Positions 43,317-51,213 of a DNA stretch of 57,236 nucleotides are shown in pieces. The stretch covers positions 1 through 57,236 of the forward strand of contig JAGHVC010000049.1 in the NCBI GenBank assembly GCA_018064505.1, read 5' to 3'. The notes below the pieces were generated by a model that was not told the DNA's origin, did not search any database, and saw only the letters and a list, made by a program, of their open reading frames with translations. The DNA is from Candidatus Minthosoma caballi (lineage in GTDB: Bacteria > Bacteroidota > Bacteroidia > Bacteroidales > Bacteroidaceae). The translations under genes were made by a program, and so were the position numbers. Each line of letters starts with the position of its first letter. Position 1 is the first letter of the stretch.

Positions 43317-44432
43317 TTACTTATTATTATCTAAATATTTCTTTACAGCTTCTTTGATAGCTTGCGATAAAAATGTAGGCACAGCATTTCCAATCTGAAG
43401 ATTTTTCTCTCCTCTAGAACCAAAAAAGATATAATCATCGGGAAAGCCTTGCAATCTTGCGCCTTCTCTCGTTGTAAGCGGGCGAGCATCCTTTGGATGA
43501 ATACATCGAGAAGAAGATGGCGTACCCAAGTTTCTTGTAATGGTTGTAGATGGCTTATTCCACCAAAGGCGGCAATAGGTATTACCGAAGCCGCTTTTGG
43601 GTCTAAGCTCCTCTGGAATGTCCCTCGGAGACCCACCATCTGGCAAAGCCTTCATTAAACGAACTAAATGCTCACCATTTTTTGGACAATTATGTTCCAG
43701 TATCTCATCAGAAGCATTCTGACGCATGAGTTTCTGATAGTCGTTTTGAGGAGGGCATGCATAATGAGTTCCAGAGCATCCTGATTCAATAGAAGGCAAG
43801 TCTCCTAATGCCTCCCCTAAGGTAACCCAAGGTTTTAATGGCTTGGCAAATATATCACCAACAGATCCATACTCAGAATGAGTCACTTCAGGATATTCAA
43901 AACCAGGTTTTCCCAATGTGCCAACAATGATTACCCTTTCTCTAATTTGAGGAGCACCATAATCAGCTGCATTTAACACTTTATACTGGACGATATAGCC
44001 TATAGATTCAAACAAAGAAACTACAGTCTCCATAAGTTCTCCACCCATCATAGACAGCATGCCTTTTACATTCTCAAAAACAAAGACTTTCGGCATGAGT
44101 TCTTTCAACACTCTGAAATACTCCTGAAAGAGTTTGCCTCGAGGGTCATCTATCAATCGTTTGCCCACTGTAGAATATGCCTGACAAGGAGGTCCACCCA
44201 CTACAACATCTATATCTCCCTTTTTTATACCTAAATCCGTTTCAAGATCTTTAATAGAGAAATCCTTGATATCCCTATTATACATCTTAACTTTGGGATT
44301 ATTCAGAGAATAGGCGGTAGCCATTGGCTTTAAGATTTCATTCGCAGCAACAACCTCAAACATAGAATCATGTTCAAAGCCGTAGGACAAGCCCCCAACG
44401 CCAGCGAACAAATCTATTAATTTATAAGCCAT
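43317..44432 (-). CDS. DNA (cytosine-5-)-methyltransferase, type II
   Basis: The 371-residue enzyme methylates C5 of a cytosine in a short target, protecting host DNA. Motif I DLFAGVGG is at residues 7-14, motif IV GGPPCQAYS has catalytic C83, and motif VI FENVKG has E120. Motif VIII QIRERV, a target recognition region (about 215-300) and motifs IX-X (TREGARLQGFPD, GNAVP) complete it. All motifs are intact and the length is normal. The target sequence cannot be predicted from the recognition domain by eye. The locus order is methyltransferase, broken gene, endonuclease candidate. The -7 box TAATTTTG at 44544-44551 implies a leader of about 110 bases. Confidence 0.95.
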   Translation of the reverse strand: MAYKLIDLFAGVGGLSYGFEHDSMFEVVAANEILKPMATAYSLNNPKVKMYNRDIKDFSIKDLETDLGIKKGDIDVVVGGPPCQAYSTVGKRLIDDPRGKLFQEYFRVLKELMPKVFVFENVKGMLSMMGGELMETVVSLFESIGYIVQYKVLNAADYGAPQIRERVIIVGTLGKPGFEYPEVTHSEYGSVGDIFAKPLKPWVTLGEALGDLPSIESGCSGTHYACPPQNDYQKLMRQNASDEILEHNCPKNGEHLVRLMKALPDGGSPRDIPEELRPKSGFGNTYCRLWWNKPSTTITRNLGTPSSSRCIHPKDARPLTTREGARLQGFPDDYIFFGSRGEKNLQIGNAVPTFLSQAIKEAVKKYLDNNK

Positions 44433-44543
44433 ATTTTATTATGTAGTTAATCAAAATTGTTTTAATAATGTTCTATTAGGAGATTTTCGTAATATCAGCA
44501 CTCTCTTTGTGATCACCAACTTATGTGAAACTTCTTCAATATG

Positions 44544-44551
44544 CAAAATTA
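44544..44551 (-). promoter_or_regulatory. -7 box (TAATTTTG) of the restriction-modification locus
   Basis: An exact consensus match on the minus strand, 112 bases upstream of the methyltransferase ATG. Apart from this box and the rightward promoter at 44732-44762 the gap 44433-44855 holds nothing I can support. Confidence 0.45.
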
Positions 44552-44731
44552 CAAACAAAAATCAAAAAAGCAAAGATTATAGTTTAATTTTCTGTTGTGA
44601 ATGCAAGAGGAGAGCAAAAAAAATGGTAAAAACAAGAAAATGCGCTATCTATGATTATGCCGGAAATTGGGATTTAACCATTACTAACAAAATTGCCCAC
44701 CCCTTGATGATGCAAAAAATTAGAGAGGTAC

Positions 44732-44762
44732 TTTGATGATTGAGATATTTTTGCGAACTTTG
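44732..44762 (+). promoter_or_regulatory. Promoter for the 44856 gene
   Basis: TTTG (44732-44735), a 19-base spacer and GAACTTTG (44755-44762, one mismatch to TAnnTTTG) give well-spaced -33/-7 boxes, with a leader of about 90 bases before the ATG at 44856. Confidence 0.5.
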
Positions 44763-44855
44763 TAAACTTATACAAATTACTAAATAACAATTCCAAATAC
44801 TCATACTACTCATCCTTTCAAGTCACTATTTAGACGCCACAATTAATTACAAGCT

Positions 44856-46238
44856 ATGATACAAGAAACTATAAACTACGAAGAGCGGTTGACAACCATA
44901 GCCAACACACGACTTATCTACAACACCATGGATGAGTTAGAGAACATGCTGGACAACAACTCCATTCACAGCAATGGAATAAAACGCTCCTTCCCAACCG
45001 AACAGAAACTGCGTTCTGCATACCGAGACATAAAAGGCGAAGTCGATTTGATGACCAGTGGCATACTCAACCTTGACATAATAATGCACCAATATCAGAA
45101 AGCATGGATATTCTTTCACACCAACCTCCACCGCAGAACCAATCCTGAGCAGGTCGCCTTAGAACTTCTGTCATTCTGCTATCCTCCATTTCTTCGCACA
45201 GGAATAAGTCCTAAACGCACCGCAATCTACCAACAAGTAATTGAACAGAAAATCAATGTTCCATTCCTATTGCTAATGCTCATGAAGGCAATTCCTGGAT
45301 ATGATTCAAAAGACGGTGATGCCGATAATATGCCTCTAATGTTCGATCGAATGCTGACACTGCTGCAAACTTTTGTAGACAAAGACTCTGGTATCAGCAT
45401 TCTGCCATCCTTTACTCGTGCCAGAAAAGAGACAAACATGTCAAGACTGATGCTGCTCTTCCATGTATCTCAAATTCTTGACACATACAATTCATACGCT
45501 GACAATATAAGCATTTACGAGACAGCATGCAATGTCAAGGCGAGTCATGTGAACTTGAACATTACAGGGTTCTGGAACGAATACGAAGGTACAGACTTCT
45601 GGCAGATAGAAAACACAACTGACCATGGCATATACTTCATGACCCACTGGCACAAAGATGCCGGCAATCACCTTACAGGCATTCGCTACACCCTATTCAT
45701 CATAGAGGGTGCAGACGGAACTCTTATCTACTACATGCTCCACCCCGAGGCAATCAAGCATAGAATGAAAGGACTTCAATACGGTGATGCAGATCAAGTC
45801 TGGTACACGACTGACTGGCTCGATGAAAGGCCAGACGAACTTCCCCTGCACAGACATTCGTGTTCAAATATATGGCAACCTGAAATTCATCTCACCAGAT
45901 GTTCCGATGACAATGTAATATCTCTGTATGAGCGTTGGTTAAACAATGAATGTGAAATAGTCAAACCATATCAGCATCTTGAATACACATTTCATCCAAC
46001 CCTATATGCTGTTACCCTCACTCACCTCTACATTCCATCAGAAAACGAAGGAGAATATTACAAAGTGCCGAAATCAGCATGTGAAGGCTTTGAACTAATT
46101 CAGTTAGGAGACAATGTTGGCACGATGCAGATGAACGGCAAGACATACCTTGCATTCGACGAGTTTTTGTTGTACATCGGCACCACCAAGAAGGAACTGC
46201 TGAAATACAACATAGAAAGAGTCAACTGTATCGAATAA
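44856..46238 (+). CDS. Orphan 460-residue protein of unknown function
   Basis: A soluble protein without signal peptide or membrane helix. The N-terminal half is helical (for example MDELENMLDNNSIHSNG and YQKAWIFFHTNLHRRTNPEQ) and the C-terminal half is richer in beta strands and aromatic residues, with several Trp and His (FMTHWHKDAGNH, LPLHRHSCSNIW). I do not recognise a family. Its last codons form the 5' arm of a terminator, so the gene end and terminator are one unit, and a second copy of that unit sits at 47285-47320. It lies alone between a restriction locus and a toxin-antitoxin pair, consistent with accessory DNA. Confidence 0.75.
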   Translation: MIQETINYEERLTTIANTRLIYNTMDELENMLDNNSIHSNGIKRSFPTEQKLRSAYRDIKGEVDLMTSGILNLDIIMHQYQKAWIFFHTNLHRRTNPEQVALELLSFCYPPFLRTGISPKRTAIYQQVIEQKINVPFLLLMLMKAIPGYDSKDGDADNMPLMFDRMLTLLQTFVDKDSGISILPSFTRARKETNMSRLMLLFHVSQILDTYNSYADNISIYETACNVKASHVNLNITGFWNEYEGTDFWQIENTTDHGIYFMTHWHKDAGNHLTGIRYTLFIIEGADGTLIYYMLHPEAIKHRMKGLQYGDADQVWYTTDWLDERPDELPLHRHSCSNIWQPEIHLTRCSDDNVISLYERWLNNECEIVKPYQHLEYTFHPTLYAVTLTHLYIPSENEGEYYKVPKSACEGFELIQLGDNVGTMQMNGKTYLAFDEFLLYIGTTKKELLKYNIERVNCIE

Positions 46239-46256
46239 TGCAGTTGACTCTTTTTC
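46216..46256 (+). terminator. Terminator overlapping the end of the 44856 gene
   Basis: AAAGAGTCAACTG (46216-46228) pairs perfectly with CAGTTGACTCTTT (46241-46253), with the 12-base loop TATCGAATAATG containing the stop codon, then a T-run. A covarying copy is at 47285-47316. Confidence 0.75.
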
Positions 46257-46263
46257 TATTCTA

Positions 46264-46314
46264 TCACTTGTATCTTATCTCTGGCAAAACAATCCTTATG
46301 GTCGAATGGGCATT
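46264..46314 (-). pseudogene. 3'-end fossil of a paralogue of the 47525 gene
   Basis: Read leftward, these 51 bases encode NAHSTIRIVLPEIRYK and a stop, matching the last residues of the gene at 47525-47929 (DHSTIRIVPPEIRYK). The nucleotide identity is high, but no upstream coding part of a second copy is present. It abuts the broken toxin gene. Confidence 0.65.
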
Positions 46315-46714
46315 ATATCAGATATTCCTCTAAATCCCCAGTCTCAGCCTCATAAATGAAAAGTTGAACAAGACGTATCAGTTCTGAATCAGATTCGGCA
46401 AGTTGCTGAAGCGGACCATTCTTAGGATAAATATCGAGAAAAGCAACCGTAGGCACTACCTTTGACACCAAATATATCAATCTAAAGCCATCTTTTTAAG
46501 CCAATCGGTGTTTCTTGTCTGGCAAACGGAGCTTTATAATTACCATATCTTCCTCCATCAGCACCATATCATTATTGATACGGATTTCCTCTATTGGTTT
46601 AGCATGAAACTCACGCCTTATTTCATCTTCCACTGTAGAGTAAACACCCTTCTTAACTTTGAGAAGTCCAGCCAAACGTTCTCTGAAATAAGATATAGTC
46701 GTAAATCTAACCAT
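46313..46714 (-). pseudogene. RelE/ParE-like toxin gene interrupted by an in-frame stop
   Basis: The first 72 codons (46714-46499) end LRLPDKKHRLA at a TAA (46496-46498). The same frame then continues with KDGFRLIYLVSKVVPTVAFL and about 40 more residues to a TAA at 46313-46315. The combined 132 residues read as one RelE-like protein: the KHRL-x-K-x-GFRLIY stretch followed by a VAFLDIYPK strand is typical of RelE/HigB-like ribonuclease toxins that cut mRNA on the ribosome. The stop removes the C-terminal beta strands, so the toxin is probably inactive unless read through. It lies 4 bases after the putative antitoxin gene. Confidence 0.7.
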
Positions 46715-46718
46715 CGTA

Positions 46719-47141
46719 CTACATATTCTTCATCACCTGACCAGCCTTTGCGAGAACATTTTTCAATTCTTCACGCTTTGTCCCACAAACAGAAAAAGCA
46801 ACAATATCAGAGTTCAGTTCTGAAAGAGCAGAATAATTCATACCAAGCTTGCGGGTTTCCTCTTTCAAACCTAATTCTTTTGGGGCTTTGCGACAAGAAT
46901 TGTAAAGCCCCTTCATTGTTTCCAGCAACATCTTGAATTGACCTCCAAATACTTCATAGTCATCAGCTGTTACAGTTCTCCATTGAGCATACAACAACTC
47001 ATAGAGACTATCTAAGTCCCTATTGAGTCTTGCCAATTGGTTCACACGATACACATTGTGTGACACAATTTCCAACCTATGATTATAGGTACGCCTGCTC
47101 ATACGTACCATATTCTGTGATATCAAGACCGTCTGACACAT
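46719..47141 (-). CDS. Putative antitoxin-like partner of the broken toxin
   Basis: The 140-residue, all-helical basic protein has no signal peptide. Its N-terminus (SRRTYNHRLEIVSHNVYRVN) is rich in Arg and His and could bind DNA. An ATG at residue 11 or 14 is a possible later start. It is the first gene of a two-gene unit with the RelE-like toxin gene, and a palindrome covers its promoter, the arrangement of a self-repressing toxin-antitoxin operon. I do not recognise the antitoxin family, so the role is inferred from position. Confidence 0.6.
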   Translation of the reverse strand: MCQTVLISQNMVRMSRRTYNHRLEIVSHNVYRVNQLARLNRDLDSLYELLYAQWRTVTADDYEVFGGQFKMLLETMKGLYNSCRKAPKELGLKEETRKLGMNYSALSELNSDIVAFSVCGTKREELKNVLAKAGQVMKNM

Positions 47142-47199
47142 ATTCTATATCAATACAGGGACATACCCTTGTTTAACTTTAAACTATACTTCTTCGTCG

Positions 47200-47255
47200 C
47201 AAAAGTACAAATAAATTATCAGTCCGCAAAGTTTTTTAGAAAAAACTTGCGAACT
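47200..47255 (-). promoter_or_regulatory. Toxin-antitoxin promoter overlapped by a palindromic operator
   Basis: On the minus strand TTTG (47227-47230), a 19-base spacer and TACTTTTG (47200-47207) form a canonical promoter. A 35-base imperfect palindrome (47221-47255; AGTCCGCAA against TTGCGAACT with TTTTT/AAAAA inside) covers the -33 box, as expected for autoregulation. Confidence 0.55.
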
Positions 47256-47284
47256 GACAGATATAACCTGTTTTAGTCATACAG

Positions 47285-47320
47285 GAGTAAACTGTATCGA
47301 ATAATGCAGTTTACTCTTTT
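47285..47320 (+). repeat. Second copy of the 44856-gene terminator (3'-end fossil)
   Basis: GAGTAAACTG (47285-47294), the loop TATCGAATAATG and CAGTTTACTC (47307-47316) with a T-run repeat the terminator at 46216-46253. The loop is identical and one stem pair is changed on both sides (C-G to A-T). The frame still reads VNCIE and a stop, so this is the 3' end of a lost paralogue of the 44856 gene. Confidence 0.7.
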
Positions 47321-47337
47321 GGTAGACACGAAATACC

Positions 47338-47404
47338 AAATTTGGGGATCTTGGAATAAATCAACGGAATAAATTTGGGGATTCTGGAATTTTCTCTATA
47401 TTTG
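47338..47404 (+). promoter_or_regulatory. Canonical promoter with paired upstream direct repeats
   Basis: Two copies of AAATTTGGGGAT...TGGAAT begin at 47338 and 47371, 33 bases apart. The second copy contains the -33 TTTG (47374-47377), followed after 19 bases by TATATTTG (47397-47404). The repeats may be operator half-sites. The promoter drives only a truncated reading frame. Confidence 0.5.
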
Positions 47405-47426
47405 CACTCCAAAATCAGCAACATAT

Positions 47427-47489
47427 ATGGCAGAAGAAAGAGTTTTCAGGCGTAAACTATATGAACCACATTGCTTCCTGTGTTCTTAA
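47427..47489 (+). pseudogene. Truncated start of an AAA-type ATPase gene
   Basis: A frame of 20 codons begins MAEERVFRRKLYE, which resembles the N-terminus of AAA_14/DUF4143-type ATP-binding proteins common in Bacteroidales, then runs into unrelated codons and a TAA at 47487-47489. The P-loop part is absent. It sits behind an intact promoter, so most of the gene was probably deleted. The family call rests on only thirteen residues. Confidence 0.45.
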
Positions 47490-47524
47490 CTCCATTCCTT
47501 TCATAAAGAAGCCATCAAATTACC

Positions 47525-47929
47525 TCACTTATACCTTATTTCTGGCGGAACAATCCTTATCGTAGAATGGTCGTTCTCCTGATTCACCATAGGTATTTCA
47601 CCGGGCTGGCATAACTTGTACACCTCATTGTCGATGTAGTCGCTGAGGTCAGAGATGTTGCCCTTATTTGCTCCGAAATTGAGCAAGTTGAGCCATGACC
47701 GAGAACTTGACTCAATCACCACCTTGCATGTCTGACTGCTCGTAGCCACCACCTTCATCTTCACATTCTCGCTGAAAGGTGAAAGCCATGCGCCATGACG
47801 AGCCTCAACTATGAAGAGATCATCATCAGTCTTCACGCTACTAAATCTAGTTCGCTTGCGAAACAAGTTCTTAACAGCCGTATAGGTTGTTCTCGCATTA
47901 TGTGGAAATTCAAGAATTGATGTTTGCAT
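47525..47929 (-). CDS. Small protein, last gene of the dynamin/ACP operon
   Basis: The 134-residue soluble protein has no signal peptide or transmembrane helix. The sequence suggests a compact alpha+beta fold with many Ser and Thr and a basic N-terminal patch (KNLFRKRTRF). It faintly recalls DUF1499-type proteins (an early Val-Lys pattern, then VVIESSSRSWLNLL), but I am not confident. It is 47 bases downstream of the ACP-fusion gene in the same direction. A fossil of its 3' end is found at 46264-46314, so the gene has been duplicated and lost once. Confidence 0.7.
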   Translation of the reverse strand: MQTSILEFPHNARTTYTAVKNLFRKRTRFSSVKTDDDLFIVEARHGAWLSPFSENVKMKVVATSSQTCKVVIESSSRSWLNLLNFGANKGNISDLSDYIDNEVYKLCQPGEIPMVNQENDHSTIRIVPPEIRYK

Positions 47930-47976
47930 ATTCTTAAATGTGGTTCTGTTACGGCTTTCTTTAGATTATATGATCT

Positions 47977-49131
47977 TTATCTATAGTGTCTCCCTATATA
48001 TATTATTGCATCACCTACAGTTTGTATTCTCTCTGCAACTTCATCAGGGATATTTAATCCAAATTCTTTTTCAAATCTCATGATAAGTTCAACGGCATCT
48101 AAAGAATCTGCCCCCAAGTCATTTGTAAAAGATGCATTTTCTACTACATCATATGGGCTAACATTTAAAGTTTCAGCTACAATAGTTTTAATTCTTGAAG
48201 ACACAGAGACATCTCCATCATAAGATGACAAGTTATTGTATACCGAGTTATTTGCAATTCTTGAATCAATTTCCTCAAAACCAGCAGCGATAATTTTGTC
48301 AAATTCTTTCCCATATTTCTTTCTAAAAGTTTCTTCATCAATTTCGATATTTTGTTCATCGTAATATATTGGAGTAGCGTCATCATTCATTGTACTCGCT
48401 ATAGCCAAACAATTCTTGTGTAAACACCATACAATTGATGCTACCGATTTTTTGATTTCTATTTCAAATCTTTCATCAGATGAATATAAAGTTCCTGTAA
48501 ATTCTTCACCATCAACATAAACTAAAGTATTTCCATCTTGATCCTTTACTATCGTAACTGAGTCATCAGATATTGGCAACCTAATTTCCTCATTTTCATT
48601 CGGTCCATTAATTGTATGAATGATATAATTATTGCCATCTTCGTGAAGTTCATTTATTGTGAAGACGAAATGCCATTCATCTCCATCTTCAGACAATTTG
48701 TCAATGAATTCGGATGTTTCTTCGTCAACTTCGAAATTACAGCTTACATTAGGGAACCCATAGCCTTTTTCCAATACGCCTAGTTCATGTTTTCCAATTA
48801 ATAATACATTATCATTAGCCCATTCATTATTATCTCTGCGTTTTTCACTTATCCAGCAAATGACAGAAAGAGTACCAGTTGTCTCATTAGATTGATTGTC
48901 AATTCTATCACATGAGAACTCTACATTATTGGCATGCTCATAATTATATACCGGATTCGAAGTCGATACAGAAGATGAATACTCCCCCCTTTTTACTGGC
49001 TTTGTTTGAGTAGGTTGTCTTTTGGGGGTGTCTTTTGCTGTTGTATTCCCAATTTCATTTTGTTCAATGTTTATTGGACGAGAATTTCCATTTTTCTTTG
49101 TTGTGCCTCCTAATATTGAATTTAGATCCAT
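47977..49131 (-). CDS. Protein with C-terminal acyl carrier protein domain
   Basis: The 384-residue protein ends in a complete acyl carrier protein domain (about 310-384): [21 protein letters not shown] with S343 as the phosphopantetheine attachment site, preceded by the usual helix I ([12 protein letters not shown]) and followed by the helix III/IV region. The N-terminal 60 residues are polar and probably disordered, and residues 65-300 form an acidic, beta-rich region without a recognised fold. No condensing or adenylating enzyme is adjacent, so this is not a normal fatty acid or polyketide module. It lies between the dynamin-like GTPase genes and the 47525 gene in one operon. A role in carrying a lipid-derived acyl group to a membrane process is speculative. 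Confidence 0.85.
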   Translation of the reverse strand: MDLNSILGGTTKKNGNSRPINIEQNEIGNTTAKDTPKRQPTQTKPVKRGEYSSSVSTSNPVYNYEHANNVEFSCDRIDNQSNETTGTLSVICWISEKRRDNNEWANDNVLLIGKHELGVLEKGYGFPNVSCNFEVDEETSEFIDKLSEDGDEWHFVFTINELHEDGNNYIIHTINGPNENEEIRLPISDDSVTIVKDQDGNTLVYVDGEEFTGTLYSSDERFEIEIKKSVASIVWCLHKNCLAIASTMNDDATPIYYDEQNIEIDEETFRKKYGKEFDKIIAAGFEEIDSRIANNSVYNNLSSYDGDVSVSSRIKTIVAETLNVSPYDVVENASFTNDLGADSLDAVELIMRFEKEFGLNIPDEVAERIQTVGDAIIYIGRHYR

Positions 49132-49180
49132 AAATGTAAGTTTTTATAAAGAGGAACGGTAGAGTTCCTCTCTTGGGTTA

Positions 49181-51211
49181 TTAAATTGATGCTATTTGTT
49201 TCTCAATAATCTCTTTTTCTTTTTTGAGAGATACTAATTTGTTTTCTGCTTCTTTGAGTTTTTGTTCTTTCTTACTCTTATCAGCGATTATCTCGTCAAT
49301 CTTTTCCTGAAGAGGTTCGATAAGCTCCTCAATGAAACGTGTTTTTACAGTTTCTATTACCTCTTCTTTACGATTGAATACAGAATCAAGGCATTCTGTA
49401 ACATCGGAATTTCTAAGATTGTTTACATATTGATGTAATTTAGTCTTGGTGTCACCATGTGTGATGAAGTTTCCAATACCTTCTAACACTCCCCATGACG
49501 CACCATTTAAAACAGCCAAAAGGTAATCAATAATTCCCTCATCTTCGTCACTTGAATTTTCAAAAGTGAATGCACTCTCGTCATTGATCTCAAGCGTAAT
49601 TTCTTTATCAATACCTTTCACGAAATCTCTCGAATCAAAGTCAGGAACATAACGCATTAATACATCTTCGGCTTCGCTAAAGAACTCTATAACACAGCTT
49701 TTTATCTTAGCCTTTGCAGCATCACCAACTGATTCCACATCGTACTTAAGAGTCCTTGTAATTAGTGTTTGAAGTTCTCTGTCTAACTGAGGAATAATAG
49801 AATTTGGAGAATCGAAGCGACCAAGCCCTTCAATAATACCATCCATACGTTTACAAGCTGATTCCAAACTATCCTCAAGTTGGTTTCTTCCCTTCCTTAC
49901 AACATCTCTAAGAGCAGAATCTATTTCATCACCGAGAGTATCTATTTTTTTGTTTAGGCGTTTATTTGCTCTTGCAAGATTGTTCTGTTTTTCCTCTAAC
50001 TCATCATCTGGTTGATTCAAAGCATTTATAAGAATGTTGTTCTCTTGTATCCCTTTATCTATGTCCGCTTTCTTCTTATTAGCAGCTGCAAGAATCGCAT
50101 TCATTGGTTTACGGAAAAGTATTTCTTCCTTTTCTGTTTCTACAACTTTTTTCACCGCTGAGATAAGATTGTCTATATGACTCTTTTCTCTCATCTGTTT
50201 TTGGTTGCTTATTTCAAATGTATCACAATTGCGTTTCCAAGCAAACTGGTATGCATCGCTACTTGTAATCTTTCCCATTGACAATTCTGACAATAACGCC
50301 ATTTCAGCAGACAGCGGTATTGGCGCTGTATTTTTCAAAACATCCACCAATAGGGTGTCATTGCATTCTTTGCAAGCATTTCGAAGTTGATCTACTACAT
50401 ACTGCTTTATTTCATCCTCAGTCTCACCATTTTCAAAAGGAATATCATACTTGTTAATTCCAACAAGCACCTTGCCAGTTCCGCATTGCCCCACATTCTT
50501 GAACAAGATTGTCCTATCGGTTGCATCAAAAGGTCTTCCTGCATAAAGCATGAGCAAAACAACATCTGCTTTCTTTAAGAATTCTTTTGTTCGTTCTTCA
50601 CGAGAAACAATAGGGTCATTGAATCCTGGGGTATCAACAATCTCAACTCCTTTGAGATAGTCCTTAGGATAGTATATTTTTACAGACTTTGTAATGGATA
50701 TGTACTTACCATCTGCACCAACATACTCTATAAGGTTTTCAAAAGTGTCGTTTTGAGTCTTGCCTAAAAAACTATTTAATGAAGAACCAAGTTTGCTTGA
50801 CTTTTCAACAAGTTCCTTTGCCGCCTTGACCTTCGACTCTTCAAGTTCATTCCCTACAACGTCCTCTAATGATCGAGATGCTTGCAGTTTCTGTTCTTCC
50901 CATTCATCTTTAGAATAGAATTCTGCAACTATTTTCTTTTCTTCACCGTATGTTATTATTGATAGAGCTGCAGTCATTGGAGTGGTTGCAGATGGCAGTA
51001 TGTCATCCTCAAATACAAAAGCATTGAGGAACGTCGATTTGCCACATTTCATTTGCCCAATTACTCCAATAGTGAGAACATCATTGTTGAGTTTGTCAAC
51101 AATTTCCTTCTCTCGGTTAGCATCAATCCAACCAAATTCTTTTGCTTTATTTGCAAGATACAAAAGATTTTTCTTTTTCTCTTGCAATTCTTCAAACATG
51201 TTTTGTGCCAT
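49181..51211 (-). CDS. Dynamin-like GTPase (third GTPase gene of the operon)
   Basis: The 676-residue cytoplasmic protein has an N-terminal GTPase: G1 GQMKCGKST (52-60), a G2 Thr near 77-80 in ATTPMT, G3 DTPGFND (193-199) and G4 NKYD (253-256). The remaining 400 residues are long helices with strong coiled-coil character (for example around 385-450 and 640-676), the stalk layout of bacterial dynamin-like proteins. A short hydrophobic patch near 585-600 (DYLLAVLNGASWGVL) might insert in membrane. Such proteins hydrolyse GTP to tubulate or fuse membranes, in pairs in some bacteria. Its stop is 50 bases from the ACP gene and its start 3 bases from the previous gene. Confidence 0.9.
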   Translation of the reverse strand: MAQNMFEELQEKKKNLLYLANKAKEFGWIDANREKEIVDKLNNDVLTIGVIGQMKCGKSTFLNAFVFEDDILPSATTPMTAALSIITYGEEKKIVAEFYSKDEWEEQKLQASRSLEDVVGNELEESKVKAAKELVEKSSKLGSSLNSFLGKTQNDTFENLIEYVGADGKYISITKSVKIYYPKDYLKGVEIVDTPGFNDPIVSREERTKEFLKKADVVLLMLYAGRPFDATDRTILFKNVGQCGTGKVLVGINKYDIPFENGETEDEIKQYVVDQLRNACKECNDTLLVDVLKNTAPIPLSAEMALLSELSMGKITSSDAYQFAWKRNCDTFEISNQKQMREKSHIDNLISAVKKVVETEKEEILFRKPMNAILAAANKKKADIDKGIQENNILINALNQPDDELEEKQNNLARANKRLNKKIDTLGDEIDSALRDVVRKGRNQLEDSLESACKRMDGIIEGLGRFDSPNSIIPQLDRELQTLITRTLKYDVESVGDAAKAKIKSCVIEFFSEAEDVLMRYVPDFDSRDFVKGIDKEITLEINDESAFTFENSSDEDEGIIDYLLAVLNGASWGVLEGIGNFITHGDTKTKLHQYVNNLRNSDVTECLDSVFNRKEEVIETVKTRFIEELIEPLQEKIDEIIADKSKKEQKLKEAENKLVSLKKEKEIIEKQIASI

Positions 51212-51213
51212 AA

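Noticed and set aside
44509-44736. 75-codon rightward frame upstream of the 460-residue gene
   Set aside because: It covers the -7 box of the restriction locus and ends within the promoter of the next gene; composition is unlike a protein and no start signal is seen.
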